DNA from: CBDANZ01 sp965197865 | Lineage (GTDB): Bacteria; Acidobacteriota; Vicinamibacteria; Vicinamibacterales; CAVVIG01 | Direction of reading: 5' to 3' | Assembly (NCBI GenBank): GCA_965197865.1 | Contig: CBDANZ010000005.1 | Coordinates: 186,001-250,000, forward strand | Length of the DNA stretch: 64,000 nucleotides | Shown: positions 1-8,779 of the stretch, in pieces | How positions within the stretch are numbered: position 1 is the stretch's first letter | How the letters are laid out: the number at the start of each line of letters is the position of its first letter | The notes under the pieces: model-generated | What the model saw: only the letters and a program-made list of their open reading frames with translations | Told to the model about the DNA's origin: nothing | Databases searched by the model: none | Translations under genes and position numbers: made by a program

Positions 1-2
1 AC

Positions 3-101
3 GGCTACTTCCGGGTTGTCTTCCTCGCCGCGCCAGAGGAGCTGCGCGAGCTGTACGGACTGATGGCGACGTTCACGGCGGACTACCTTGGCCGAGCCTA
101 G
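3..101 (+). CDS. Class I/II aminotransferase, C-terminal end (partial)
   Basis: The window opens inside a reading frame that ends with a TAG at 99-101. The 32 visible residues begin with GYFRVVFLAAPEELRELY, which is the usual C-terminal motif of PLP-dependent class I/II aminotransferases (the alanine/aspartate aminotransferase type, where a G-x-x-R-x-x-F-L strand precedes the last helix). The substrate-binding arginine of this family lies in this segment. The catalytic lysine and the rest of the gene are upstream of the window, so the substrate cannot be assigned. The next gene starts inside this one at 88, which suggests one transcript. Confidence 0.6.
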   Translation, partial: GYFRVVFLAAPEELRELYGLMATFTADYLGRA

Positions 102-1143
102 CGCCGGTGGGGCCGCTGCGGCCGCCCGTTCGGTGGCAGTCGCGGCGCTGGGCGTCGTCGTTGTCTGGACGCTGTATCTGGCGCGCGACGCCCTTCTCAT
201 CATCTATATCAGCGGGCTGCTGGCCATGGGCCTCTCGCCTTTGGTGCACGCCATCGAACATCAGCGCGTCGTGCCAGTGGGCACGCGCCGTCTTCCGAAG
301 TGGCTGGCGATTCTCGGAGTCTATCTCGTGATCGTCGGCGTGCTGACGGTCGTCGGTCTGCTCGTCATCCCTCCCCTAGTCACGCAGGCACGAGATCTGT
401 GGATGGAGCTGCCGGCGCTCCTCGAACGCGGCCAGTCGTTCCTGGTGCGGTACGGATTGCTCGATCGCCCCATTACGCTCGAAGAAGCAGTCCGGCGAGC
501 GCCCACCCCGTCGGGAGATGCGGTCGGAGCGGTTGCCATGGCGGCCACGCGAGTTGTGGCGGGCGTGTTCGCCTTCGCGACCATCCTCGTCCTCACCTTC
601 TACCTGCTGATTGAAGGCGACTTGATCTCTGACGGATTCGTGCGGCTGTTTCCGCCCGCCGACCGTCCTCGGGTGCAGAACGTCGCGATGAAGATCTCCG
701 CGAAGGTCAGCGCGTGGCTCAATGGACAGCTTATTCTCGCGGGGACGATCGGCGTCACTGCGGCCGGTGGCCTGTACTGGCTCGGCGTTCCGTACTTCTA
801 CGTGCTGGGACTCATCTCGGCTCTCGGTGAGATGATTCCTGTCGTCGGGCCGATCCTGTCGTCTGTGCCAGCCGTGATCGTCGGTTTCACTGTCTCGCCC
901 CAGACCGGCTTGTTCGTGCTGATTTTCTTCTTCGCGCAACAGCAGTTCGAGAACCACCTGCTCGCGCCCAAGGTGATGGAGCGGCAGGTTGGTGTCAGCG
1001 CCGTCACGGTGATCGTGGCGCTTTTCCTCGGAGGGACGCTGCTCGGGATTCTCGGCGCGGTCCTCGCGGTGCCATCTGCGGCCATCCTCCAAGTCGTCGT
1101 CCAGGAGCTCCTCGACGAGCGCGACCGACGCCAGGCGCGGTGA
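88..1143 (+). CDS. AI-2E family transporter (PF01594-type permease)
   Basis: This 351-residue polytopic membrane protein has the layout of the AI-2E transporter (YdiK/PerM/TqsA) family: a pair of N-terminal helices (about residues 10-50), a further helix near 75-100, a soluble amphipathic segment, then four or five C-terminal helices with the conserved LGEMIPVVGPILSSVPAV and NHLLAPKVM motifs. Members export autoinducer-2 or act as Na+/H+ antiporters; which applies here cannot be told. The start is a TTG at 88, inside the end of the upstream aminotransferase; no better ATG or GTG keeps the first helix. The stop overlaps the next start as GTGA (1140-1143), a sign of translational coupling. Confidence 0.85.
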   Translation: MAEPSAGGAAAAARSVAVAALGVVVVWTLYLARDALLIIYISGLLAMGLSPLVHAIEHQRVVPVGTRRLPKWLAILGVYLVIVGVLTVVGLLVIPPLVTQARDLWMELPALLERGQSFLVRYGLLDRPITLEEAVRRAPTPSGDAVGAVAMAATRVVAGVFAFATILVLTFYLLIEGDLISDGFVRLFPPADRPRVQNVAMKISAKVSAWLNGQLILAGTIGVTAAGGLYWLGVPYFYVLGLISALGEMIPVVGPILSSVPAVIVGFTVSPQTGLFVLIFFFAQQQFENHLLAPKVMERQVGVSAVTVIVALFLGGTLLGILGAVLAVPSAAILQVVVQELLDERDRRQAR

Positions 1144-2338
1144 TTCGGATACTGCGCGCCGATCCTTTCGCCTACCTTTCGGCTGAACTCGAGACACTGA
1201 AACATCAGGGGCTCTATCGCCGCCTCCGCATGCTCGACGGCGAGCAGAAAGCGAAGACCTCGTTCGACAGCCGGCAGGTGGTCAACCTGTTGTCGAACAA
1301 CTATCTCGGCCTCACGACCCATCCGGAGCTGCGCGAGCGGGCGAAAGCGGCGATCGAGCGCTTCGGCGTGGGGTCAGGATCCGTGCGGACGATTGCCGGC
1401 ACCATGGCTATTCACATGGAGCTGGAACGCCGGCTCGCAGACTTCAAGAAAACCGAAGCCGTCGTCCTCTTTCAGAGCGGGTTTATGGCCAACGCCGGCA
1501 CGGTATCGTCAGTCCTGACCAAGGACGATGTCGTGGTGTCCGACGAGTTCAATCACGCGAGCATCATCGACGGCTGCCGGCTGAGCCGGGCTGCAATTAA
1601 GGTCTTTCCGCACAAAGACGTCGACGCGGCGCGCGGGATTCTGCGGTCGCTTCCCTCATCGCAGCGCAAGCTGCTCATTACCGACGGCGTCTTCAGCATG
1701 GATGGTGATCTGGGGGCGCTGCCCGACTTGGTGGCGCTCGCCGAGGAGTTCGGCTGCATCATGATGGTCGACGATGCGCACGCGAGCGGCGTGTTCGGCA
1801 GAAACGGCCGCGGCACGATCGATCACTTCAATGTCCATGGCCGCGTGGACGTCCAGGTTGGCACGCTGTCGAAGACGCTCGGCGTGCTCGGCGGTTACGG
1901 CGGCGGCAGCCGGGCGCTCTCGAGTTCCTCTACCAGCGGGCGCGCCCATTCCTCTTCTCGACCTCCCATCCGCCAGCGGTTGCCGCGGCAGCGATCGCGG
2001 CAATCGACGTGCTGCTGGAGGAGCCGCAGATCATCGACCGGCTGTGGGAGAACACGCGCCTGTTCAAGACCCGCTTGAAGCGCCTGGGCTTCAACACTGG
2101 CGCCAGCGAAAGCCCGATCACGCCGGTCGTCGTCGGTGATGCTGCACTCGCCATAAGATTATCGGATCGACTCTTCGAGGACGGCGTGTTCGCGCAGGCC
2201 ATCGGCTTCCCGACGATGGCAAAGGACAAAGCGCGGGTTCGGACGATTGTGACCGCCACACACACGAGCGACGAGCTCCACTTCGCGCTCGATACCTTTG
2301 CGAAGGTTGGGCGCGAACTTGGTGTCTTGCGGGTCTAA
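1140..2338 (+). pseudogene. Glycine C-acetyltransferase / 8-amino-7-oxononanoate synthase family enzyme, frameshifted
   Basis: This is an alpha-oxoamine synthase (KBL/BioF/SPT family, PLP fold type I) that joins an acyl-CoA to an amino acid with loss of CoA. The first frame (1140-1919) shows NNYLGLTTHP, GSGSVRTIAGT, the substrate motif DEFNHASIIDG, the DDAHASG motif and the PLP lysine in GTLSKTLGVLGG (K245). After RAL at 1911-1919 the family sequence continues one frame over, from EFLYQRARPFLFSTSHPP (1922 on) to the TAA at 2336-2338. One base is missing close to 1920. Joined, the protein is about 399 residues, the normal family length. The motif spacing favours 2-amino-3-ketobutyrate CoA ligase (kbl) over BioF, but this is not certain. 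Everything else looks intact, so a sequencing error is as likely as a true mutation. The GTG start overlaps the upstream stop. Confidence 0.75.
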
Positions 2339-2458
2339 TCACCGCCGCCAAGGCTAGGGGTCCGCCAAAGCCGCGCGAAAGCGGAAGCCCTGCAAGACAC
2401 GAGGCAAGCCAGGTCATCAAACCGCTTTCTGGTGTTTAATGCCTAATAGAGGAAGGCT

Positions 2459-2502
2459 CTCAAATCGACGGCTATTCCAACTCAAATCGACGGCTATTCC
2501 AA
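2459..2502 (+). repeat. Perfect 22-bp tandem duplication just before the M1 peptidase start
   Basis: Two identical 22-bp units, 2459-2480 and 2481-2502, each starting CTCAAATCGACGG and ending TATTCCAA, stand head to tail and end one base before the ATG at 2504. A GAGGAAGG purine stretch (about 2449-2456) lies upstream of the pair, so the duplication puts it roughly 48 bases from the start instead of about 26. The remaining 120 bases back to the previous stop show no gene. Confidence 0.9.
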
Positions 2503-2503
2503 C

Positions 2504-5275
2504 ATGATGCGCAGGCTGTTCTTCGCGGCCGTGCTCGGGAGCGTATTGCTCTCACAGAGGGGCGGGTACGCCCCTTTGTCGGCATCGGCGGCCGCTACCG
2601 CTCAGACGGACGACGATGCCCGGTTGAGCGCCCTGCTGCAGCAGGTCGAGCGGGCATTCCAGAGCGGCGACCGGGCCCTGTACCTCGGTCTCCTGTCGCC
2701 CAACGCGGATCGATCGCGGGCCGAAGACTTCCTGTCCCTTGAGCGGCAGCCGGGCGTAACGCGTGTGATCGTCGTCGAGAGAAATCGGCAGCATCTCCTC
2801 GGCACGCTGCCAGGCTCCGGATACCGCCTTGTGGTCGACGCGTTCGTCGAATACGGCGATCGTGCGCGAGTCGCGACGTGGCAGCTCGACGTAAAAGTTA
2901 TCGACCAGGTCGAGTGGCGCCTGGCAGATCAAGACCGGTTGTCGGTCGTCGACAATCTTTTCCGCCTGTCGGTCAATCCGACAAGACAGTTCCGCGCACG
3001 CGATTTCAAGATCACATCGGAGGATCTCGAGCTCACGCTTGTGGACGGATCCGTATTCACGGTGGACACCGACCGGGGGGTCACCGGTCTCGTCCTGATT
3101 GGGCGGGGCGAAATGTACTTTCGGCCTGCGCCAGAAACCGAGAGGGAACAGGTCCGCATCTTCGCCGGTACCGATGCCATCGTGTCGCGGTTCGACTCGG
3201 CGTACATCCGACTCGGGAATTTCGAGCAGCATGCCGACCCGTCACTCCTCGTCGCCATCCCCGTCGATCGCCGTGAACTGCGCCGAGCCGAGCAGGTGTT
3301 TCGCGAGGAGTCGCCGAAGTCCTTCGCGGTCGGCCTCGACGATCTCACCCAGGATACGTGGTCGCTTTCTCTATCACCAGGCGACTTTCTCGCCGAGGTG
3401 CGCACGCGACGGTTCGACCTGCTCACTTACTTGCGCACGAGGAGCGAGCCCGAGGACGTCTCCGTCCGCCGGCGTAACCGGAACATCGCCATCTACGCGT
3501 CCGCGGAGCAGCTCGCCAGGCACGGCCTCTTCTACAACGAGGACGACCTCGCGGCCTACGACGTGCTCGACTACGACATCGATCTCGAGGCGGTGCCGAC
3601 CCCAAATCGTCAGTGGATTGAGGGCCAGGCGACGCTGAGCTTGAGAATCCGCTCGCCGCTGGTCCGTCAGATAACACTGCGCCTCGCCGATCCGCTTGTC
3701 GTTCATTCGATCGTGAGCGAGGAGCTCGGGTATCTCTTCAACCTGCGCATGCGAAACCAGAACAAAGTGCTCATCAACCTGCCGGTGCCGCTCGCGCGCG
3801 ACCAGGAGCTGTCGCTGACAGTGACTTACAGCGGTCGCCTCGCGCCGCAGGAGCCCGGCGACCGCGAGACGCTGCGGCAGTGGAGGCGGGGATGGCCAGG
3901 TCTCGGGCCAACCTTGGTCCGCATCCGGACCGGGGAAGCCAACTATCTGTACAGCAATCGCAGCTACTGGTACCCGCAGGCGCTGATTACCGATTACGCG
4001 ACGGCCCACCTGCGCCTCACCATTCCAGCCGGGCTTGCCTGCGTCGCCACGGGCGAGGTCTCGACGGATTCGCCGACGCTCATCCCCGGGCAGGGCGGCT
4101 CGCAGGCGCGCAAACAGTACGAGTTCACGGCGGACCGGCCCGTCCGCTACCTCGCCTTTCTTGTCAGCCGGTTCGCTCGGGCCGACCAGGTGAGGGTGGC
4201 GTTCGGCGAGTCGTTTCGGGACGACGGCGACGACCCTCACGCGGGCAATAGCCGCTTGGCGGCGGCGAAAGCATCGGCCATTTGGGGCGGGTACGACATG
4301 CTGAACTTGACGGTCGAGGCGAACCCGCAACAGATCGCGAGTGGCCGGGCGCTCATAGCCCGCGCCGTCGATATTGCGCAGTTCTATCACTCGATCGTCG
4401 GCGATTCGCCATATCCCAGTTTCACGCTCGCGCTGGTCGACAACCCGCTGCCGGGCGGTCACAGCCCCGGCTACTTCGCGTCGTTGAACCGGCCGCCGCC
4501 GAACATGACTCGCATCTGGCGCAACGACCCGGCGAGTTTTGATGGCTATCCCGAGTTCTTCCTCGCGCACGAAATGGCGCATCAATGGTGGGGACAGGCG
4601 GTTGGCTGGCAAAACTACCACGAGCAGTGGCTCAGCGAAGGGTTCGCTCAGTATTTCGCGGCGCTGTATGCCGAGCGGCAGTATGGCCCGCAGGTGTTCA
4701 CAGCCATGTTGCGGCAGTTGCGCAAGTGGGCGATCGATCGATCCGACCAGGGGCCAGTGTACCTCGGATACCGGCTCGGTCACATCCAGAATGACGGCCG
4801 TGTGTTTCGTGCGCTGGTGTACAACAAGGGCGCGGCGGTCTTGCACATGCTGCGTCGGATTCTCGGAGACGAGATCTTCTTTCTCGGGATTCAGCGTTTT
4901 TACGCTGAATCCCGTTTTCTCAAGGTCGGCACCGACGATCTGCGCGCGGCAATGGAGGCTGAGGCGGGTCGGCCGCTCGACCGGTTCTTCACACGCTGGA
5001 TCTACAACTCGACGCTTCCACAGATCTCGTTCAGCTACCGGGTTGAGCCGGCGGAAAACGGCCGGCAGGAAGCGGTCCTCCACTTCGTTCAGGACGGCGA
5101 CATCTTCGACATTCCCGTCACCGTCACCCTCCAGTACGCGGACCGACGATCTGTGGACGTTCTGGTTGCCGTCACCGACCGCACGGTCGAGATGCGCGTG
5201 CCGCTCGACGGCAGGCTCCGCCGGGTGGCCATCAACAACGACGACGGGACGCTCGCGGAGATAAGAACAAACTGA
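2504..5275 (+). CDS. M1 family zinc metallopeptidase, secreted, with large N-terminal extension
   Basis: The 923-residue protein begins with a basic, hydrophobic signal peptide ending near residue 30 (after SASAAATAQ), so it should be exported. Residues about 35-350 form an extension without a clear domain call. From about 365 on it follows the M1 aminopeptidase plan: beta-saddle domain, then the thermolysin-like catalytic domain with zinc motif HEMAHQWWG (H689, E690, H693) and the third ligand E712 in WLSEGFAQYF, exactly 18 residues after the second histidine. The catalytic tyrosine is probably Y773 in YNKGAAVLHML. The usual GAMEN exopeptidase motif is absent; at its place stands PGGHSPGYF. 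The protein therefore probably hydrolyses peptides, but N-terminal exopeptidase specificity is uncertain. The ATG at 2504 is chosen because it precedes the signal peptide. Confidence 0.88.
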   Translation: MMRRLFFAAVLGSVLLSQRGGYAPLSASAAATAQTDDDARLSALLQQVERAFQSGDRALYLGLLSPNADRSRAEDFLSLERQPGVTRVIVVERNRQHLLGTLPGSGYRLVVDAFVEYGDRARVATWQLDVKVIDQVEWRLADQDRLSVVDNLFRLSVNPTRQFRARDFKITSEDLELTLVDGSVFTVDTDRGVTGLVLIGRGEMYFRPAPETEREQVRIFAGTDAIVSRFDSAYIRLGNFEQHADPSLLVAIPVDRRELRRAEQVFREESPKSFAVGLDDLTQDTWSLSLSPGDFLAEVRTRRFDLLTYLRTRSEPEDVSVRRRNRNIAIYASAEQLARHGLFYNEDDLAAYDVLDYDIDLEAVPTPNRQWIEGQATLSLRIRSPLVRQITLRLADPLVVHSIVSEELGYLFNLRMRNQNKVLINLPVPLARDQELSLTVTYSGRLAPQEPGDRETLRQWRRGWPGLGPTLVRIRTGEANYLYSNRSYWYPQALITDYATAHLRLTIPAGLACVATGEVSTDSPTLIPGQGGSQARKQYEFTADRPVRYLAFLVSRFARADQVRVAFGESFRDDGDDPHAGNSRLAAAKASAIWGGYDMLNLTVEANPQQIASGRALIARAVDIAQFYHSIVGDSPYPSFTLALVDNPLPGGHSPGYFASLNRPPPNMTRIWRNDPASFDGYPEFFLAHEMAHQWWGQAVGWQNYHEQWLSEGFAQYFAALYAERQYGPQVFTAMLRQLRKWAIDRSDQGPVYLGYRLGHIQNDGRVFRALVYNKGAAVLHMLRRILGDEIFFLGIQRFYAESRFLKVGTDDLRAAMEAEAGRPLDRFFTRWIYNSTLPQISFSYRVEPAENGRQEAVLHFVQDGDIFDIPVTVTLQYADRRSVDVLVAVTDRTVEMRVPLDGRLRRVAINNDDGTLAEIRTN

Positions 5276-5399
5276 TGCACTCCCGCAGCCGTGTTCACAA
5301 AGTCTCGAGCTCGTTCGTCGCTCCGCATTTCTTCAGCGCGCGCGTCGATGAATGTGTTACGCTCAGACGCTTTTGCCAGAGCTGTCTCGAGGCCATTCG

Positions 5400-6602
5400 A
5401 TGCGATCACGTGCGGCGAGGCTGGCTCTAAGCGCGGTTTCCTGGATCGCCCTCGGCGCCGCGGCGTTCTTCCTCTTCCAATCCGAAAAGCAAATCGTCAA
5501 TCGCCGAACCGCGATTCAGGCATTTGACAGGCAGGCGCGAGAAGCCGGCCGCACGCTCGCAGAATTGCGCGCGGCTCAGCAGGCCTACGTGGCCGCCGGC
5601 CAGGGACTGGAGTTCTGGATCCCCAAGGTCGCCAGTCTCGTGAGCGACGCGTCCCAGGCTGTCGACCAGCTGCGTGCCTCGGCAGAGAGCCCTATTGCTC
5701 GAGCCTCGCTCATGGAGGCCGCCGCGACGATTCTGGAGTTTGGCAACGTCGATCGCCGCGCACGGAACTATCTGGCGTTGGATCAACGGTTGATGGCAAC
5801 TGACGTTGTGTTCACTGAAGGCGGCGAAACGGCCGCGCGGGCCTCGCAGCAGGTCGAAGCGGCGCAGGTCGCGGAAAACCAGAAATTCGATGCCTCTGAA
5901 GCGGCAGGACGCTGGCGGCAGGCGTATATCTTGGGCGGCGCGGCTCTCCTCGCGGGCCTGCTCGCCGCACCGCTGGTTGTCATGCGCGCCGGGCGAGCCG
6001 GTCCCACCCTGTCCAGGATGGCGGCACCAGCCGTCGATGCGGCCCCCGGTCGCCTGGTTGAAAAGGGTCCCCGGACCGAAGGTCCGAGCGCAACGGAGCG
6101 GGGCCGGCGGTCGGTGCCTAGACTGAGGGCCGCTGCCGAACTCTGTACCGAGCTCGGCCGCGCGAACGACCTGGAGCACCTCACGACGCTGCTCGGCCGC
6201 GCAGCGGAGTTGATGGACGCCAGCGGCCTCGTCGTGTGGATCGGCAACGCCGCCGGCGCAGACCTGCGGCCCGCGCTGACGCACGGCTACTCGCCGCAAA
6301 CGCTCGCCCGCATGCCGGCGGTGGCGCGCACGGCCGACAACGCGGCGGCCGCGGCGTACCGCACCGGCGCGCTGCAGGTCGTGCTCGCCCGCCCGGGCAT
6401 TTCAAACGGCGCGCTTGTCGCACCCCTGCTCCTGCCAGATGGCTGTGTTGGGGCGCTCACCGCCGAGATCAGAAGCGGCGGCGAGACCTCTGACAGCGCT
6501 CAGGCGCTGGCCACCATCCTCGCCGCCCAGCTCGCCAGCGTGTTGGCGTCGTCCGTTCTGCCGGTGTCTGATGCCGGGGCAGGCAGGAGCGCCTCGGCGT
6601 AG
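5400..6602 (+). CDS. Membrane-anchored GAF-domain-like protein
   Basis: I start this gene at the ATG at 5400, preceded by a short CGAGG purine stretch; an in-frame ATG 48 bases upstream would add an unlikely N-terminus. The resulting 400-residue protein has one transmembrane helix at about residues 8-25, a predicted helical periplasmic segment of some 150 residues (the layout of a sensor stalk), a second helix at about 180-200, a Pro/Gly-rich linker, and a C-terminal domain (about 240-385) with a GAF-like pattern (LLGRAAELMDASGLVVWI ... GALVAPLLLPDGCVGALTAEI). No kinase, cyclase or output domain follows. It may sense or relay a signal, but no function can be assigned. It converges with the PDZ gene. 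Confidence 0.6.
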   Translation: MRSRAARLALSAVSWIALGAAAFFLFQSEKQIVNRRTAIQAFDRQAREAGRTLAELRAAQQAYVAAGQGLEFWIPKVASLVSDASQAVDQLRASAESPIARASLMEAAATILEFGNVDRRARNYLALDQRLMATDVVFTEGGETAARASQQVEAAQVAENQKFDASEAAGRWRQAYILGGAALLAGLLAAPLVVMRAGRAGPTLSRMAAPAVDAAPGRLVEKGPRTEGPSATERGRRSVPRLRAAAELCTELGRANDLEHLTTLLGRAAELMDASGLVVWIGNAAGADLRPALTHGYSPQTLARMPAVARTADNAAAAAYRTGALQVVLARPGISNGALVAPLLLPDGCVGALTAEIRSGGETSDSAQALATILAAQLASVLASSVLPVSDAGAGRSASA

Positions 6603-6610
6603 AATACCGC

Positions 6611-7286
6611 CTAAGCTACCGGTGTCGATCGAATCGGGCGCGCCGGTCTCGCGCGCCGATCGGGCTCCACATCGATCTTCGCTGTGAACGAGCTCTCTTT
6701 CTTGTCGCGCACGATTCCGAGCGTCACGCCCCCATCGCCGCTGACCTCCCGCAGCTCACGGACCAGATCGTTTCCCGAGGTGACGCTTCTCCCGTCGACC
6801 GAGGTGATCACGTCGCTGGCCCTCAAACCTGCGCGCGCCGCCGGAGAGTCGGCAACCATCGACGCAACGAGCACACCGACCTTGGCGCCGAAATAGGCGC
6901 CAAGGTCGCGCGTCAGCTCTTGCGCGGTGATCCCCAGTCGGACGCGACGGGCGGTGTCCTGCAGATCGAAGTCGAAATTGAAGTGGAATAGAATCCGAGC
7001 CGTGCGCGCGTTCAACGCGCGCACCTCTTCACTCATCACCGCGCCCCGCACGTTCAGCCGCTCCGCCTCGGCCGTCTCGAGGTCGCGTCCGGTCGCGCCG
7101 AGCTGCGAGCTTCTGCCCCGCAGCAGCGTCAATTCTTGTGTCCATTGCCTCTTGTGTCCATTGCCGGTCCCGTATCCACAGCCCGTCCGGCCGCGGCTGC
7201 CCGTAAACGGACCGAGTAAACGCAAGCGCGAGAATGGCGACGCCAGCGAGGGCGACGAGGGCTGACAACGCTTTCACGAGCTTCAT
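6611..7286 (-). pseudogene. Secreted PDZ-domain protein disrupted by a 16-bp tandem duplication
   Basis: The gene starts at 7286 with an ATG behind a good AGGAGAGG ribosome binding site and encodes a signal peptide (MKLVKALSALVALAGVAILA). After RDRQWTQE the frame is lost. The continuation, QWTQELTLLRGRSSQLG through a PDZ domain (about GITAQEL ... MVADSPAARAGLRASDVI ... GVTLGIVRD) to the TAG at 6611, is read one frame over. A perfect 16-bp tandem duplication (7134-7149 and 7150-7165) lies exactly at the break, and removing one unit restores a single frame of about 219 residues. No protease domain is visible, so the ancestral role was probably PDZ binding in the envelope. Confidence is high for the break, moderate for the role. 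Confidence 0.75.
7134..7165. repeat. 16-bp tandem duplication inside the PDZ gene
   Basis: The unit TCTTGTGTCCATTGCC occurs at 7134-7149 and again at 7150-7165 with no gap. Sixteen is not a multiple of three, so the second copy shifts the frame of the minus-strand gene. Confidence 0.9.
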
Positions 7287-7489
7287 GCCTGCCTCTCCTG
7301 CTCTGAATCCTAAGACGAAATGCCCTGGATAGAATGACTTCTACTCCCATCAGACGAGGGAATCCTGCCAATAGTTGGCGATACGCCTCAAGGATCTCGA
7401 TCCGAGCTCAAACAAGGTCATCGGCCGTCTCCGGCTTAGGACGCGCTGCAGTCCAACCGCCCTTTCTTGGGCCGTTTCCAGCGGGCTAG
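7287..7489. other. Intergenic region, no gene seen
   Basis: Between the PDZ gene start and the MITE. No coding pattern or RNA gene was recognised on either strand. The promoter of the PDZ gene should lie in 7290-7350, but no convincing -35/-10 pair is visible. The last four bases, CTAG (7486-7489), are the left half of the MITE target duplication. Confidence 0.4.
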
Positions 7490-7498
7490 CAGTCCGTA

Positions 7499-7750
7499 TA
7501 TGGACTCCTCCCGGTGATCAAGCGAGTGGGTTCGTGACGGTCGGTCCTTCGCGTCGGTTGCGGTCGTATATCCGGCCTGTCCGTGGAGAGCCTTTGCCTC
7601 CTGGCCAACATGGATAGTCGCGCACCGCGGGCCAATCGTGGTGCCGGCGTCGAGCGCCAGGGCTGCTATCGGCCTGATGCGGTGTCGGTCGGACCGAAGG
7701 GCCATGTCAGGGTCACTCGCTCAGCATCTCGCGTGGAGGTGTAGCTCGGG
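7499..7750 (-). ncRNA. Candidate bridge RNA region of the IS110/IS1111 element
   Basis: IS110-family recombinases use a bridge RNA encoded in a non-coding end of the element, and in IS1111-type members this lies 3' of the transposase gene. This stretch is the only long non-coding part of the element and has that position. It contains GTCCGTGG at 7579-7586, identical to eight bases spanning the insertion point in the MITE (GTCCGT|GG), and CGTGGTG at 7637-7643, another partial match. No structure was computed, so the boundaries and the guide assignment are inference. Confidence 0.35.
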
Positions 7751-8779
7751 TTACGCCGCGTCCGGCAGTGCGCAGGGCACATCCTTGTGCCAAACCGCCC
7801 AAACGAGTCGGCCGAGTTTGTTCGCCACGGCAATCGTGGCTTTGTTGTAGCCGCGCCGCGCGTGCACCGTCATCGCCCAGTGGTGCAGACGCGTGAGGGG
7901 CTGCTGGGCCGCCCGGCGCCGGTGGGCCGACGCGAGCACCGCGCGCGCGCCGTGGGTGAGCAAGCACCGGAGATACACGTCCCCGCGTTTACTGATCCCC
8001 CCGAGGCGCCGCCGCTGCCCACTCGAGTACTCGCGCGGCGTCAGGCCGAGCCAGCTGGCAAACTGGCGCGCGCGCCGGAATGCGTGGATGTGCCCGACGG
8101 TGCCGACGAGGGCCGTGGCGGTCAACAGCCCAATCCCGGGAATCGTCCGCAGTCGCATCACGACGGGGTCGGCGTCGGCCAGGGCGCGCAATTCCCGTTC
8201 CAGGCCGGCAATCCGAGCCTCAATCGCCCGCACTTCCTCGTGGACGCTCGTGAGCACCTGCCGCAGATGCCTCGGCAACACGGTGGCCGCCTCGTCGAGC
8301 AGCACAGGCAAGGCCCGCAGCGCCGCACAGGCCCCCGCCGGCAGCAGCAGCCCCTGTTCCCGCAAGAGCCCGCGTAACACATTGATGCGCGCCGTCCGCG
8401 TCGTCATCCACTGCTCGCGCACCCGGTGCAGCGCCACGAGCGCTTGCTGCTCGACCCGCTTCACCGGGACACGGGGTATCTCGCCCGACCGGATCGCCTC
8501 CGCATCCGCCCGGTCCGTCTTGTTGCGCCGCACGTAGGGCCGCACGTACGCCGGGGGCACGAGGGTGACGCGATGGCCGTGTTGCTGGGCAACCCGCCCC
8601 CAGTAGTGGGCGGTGCCACACGCCTCCATCACCACATGGGTCGGCGGCGTCTGCGCGAGAAAGCGGGCGAACCGTGCGCGGTTGAGTCGCTGGCGCGACC
8701 ACACGCGCCACCGGGCATTGGCGATCGCCAGCTCGAACACGGACTTTGCCAGGTCAACGGCCACTGTCGTAGCATCCAT
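7751..8779 (-). CDS. IS110-family DEDD recombinase (transposase)
   Basis: The 342-residue protein shows the family's two domains. The N-terminal RuvC-like DEDD domain has D9 (VAVDLAK), E52 (VVMEACG), D89 and D92 (NKTDRADAEAI). The C-terminal Tnp_20-type domain has the helix-hairpin-helix IPGIGLLTATALVG followed by FASWLGLTPREYSSGQRRRLGG, where the serine nucleophile of the family is expected. I choose the ATG at 8779, which has an AGGAGG site 8 bases upstream; an earlier in-frame ATG lacks one. All catalytic residues are present and the frame is intact, so the element may be active. Confidence 0.9.
   Translation of the reverse strand: MDATTVAVDLAKSVFELAIANARWRVWSRQRLNRARFARFLAQTPPTHVVMEACGTAHYWGRVAQQHGHRVTLVPPAYVRPYVRRNKTDRADAEAIRSGEIPRVPVKRVEQQALVALHRVREQWMTTRTARINVLRGLLREQGLLLPAGACAALRALPVLLDEAATVLPRHLRQVLTSVHEEVRAIEARIAGLERELRALADADPVVMRLRTIPGIGLLTATALVGTVGHIHAFRRARQFASWLGLTPREYSSGQRRRLGGISKRGDVYLRCLLTHGARAVLASAHRRRAAQQPLTRLHHWAMTVHARRGYNKATIAVANKLGRLVWAVWHKDVPCALPDAA

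Noticed and set aside
3374..5083. Long minus-strand open frame (569 codons) opposite the M1 peptidase gene
   Set aside because: It mirrors the codon pattern of the plus-strand gene in GC-rich DNA, has no family motif, no ribosome binding site and an Arg/Asp/Val-rich composition typical of antisense frames.
6046..6110. REP-like copy in the GAF gene linker (GGTCCCCGGACCGAAGGTCC)
   Set aside because: It is palindromic but lacks the GTAGCGC arm and could be chance in a GC-rich linker.
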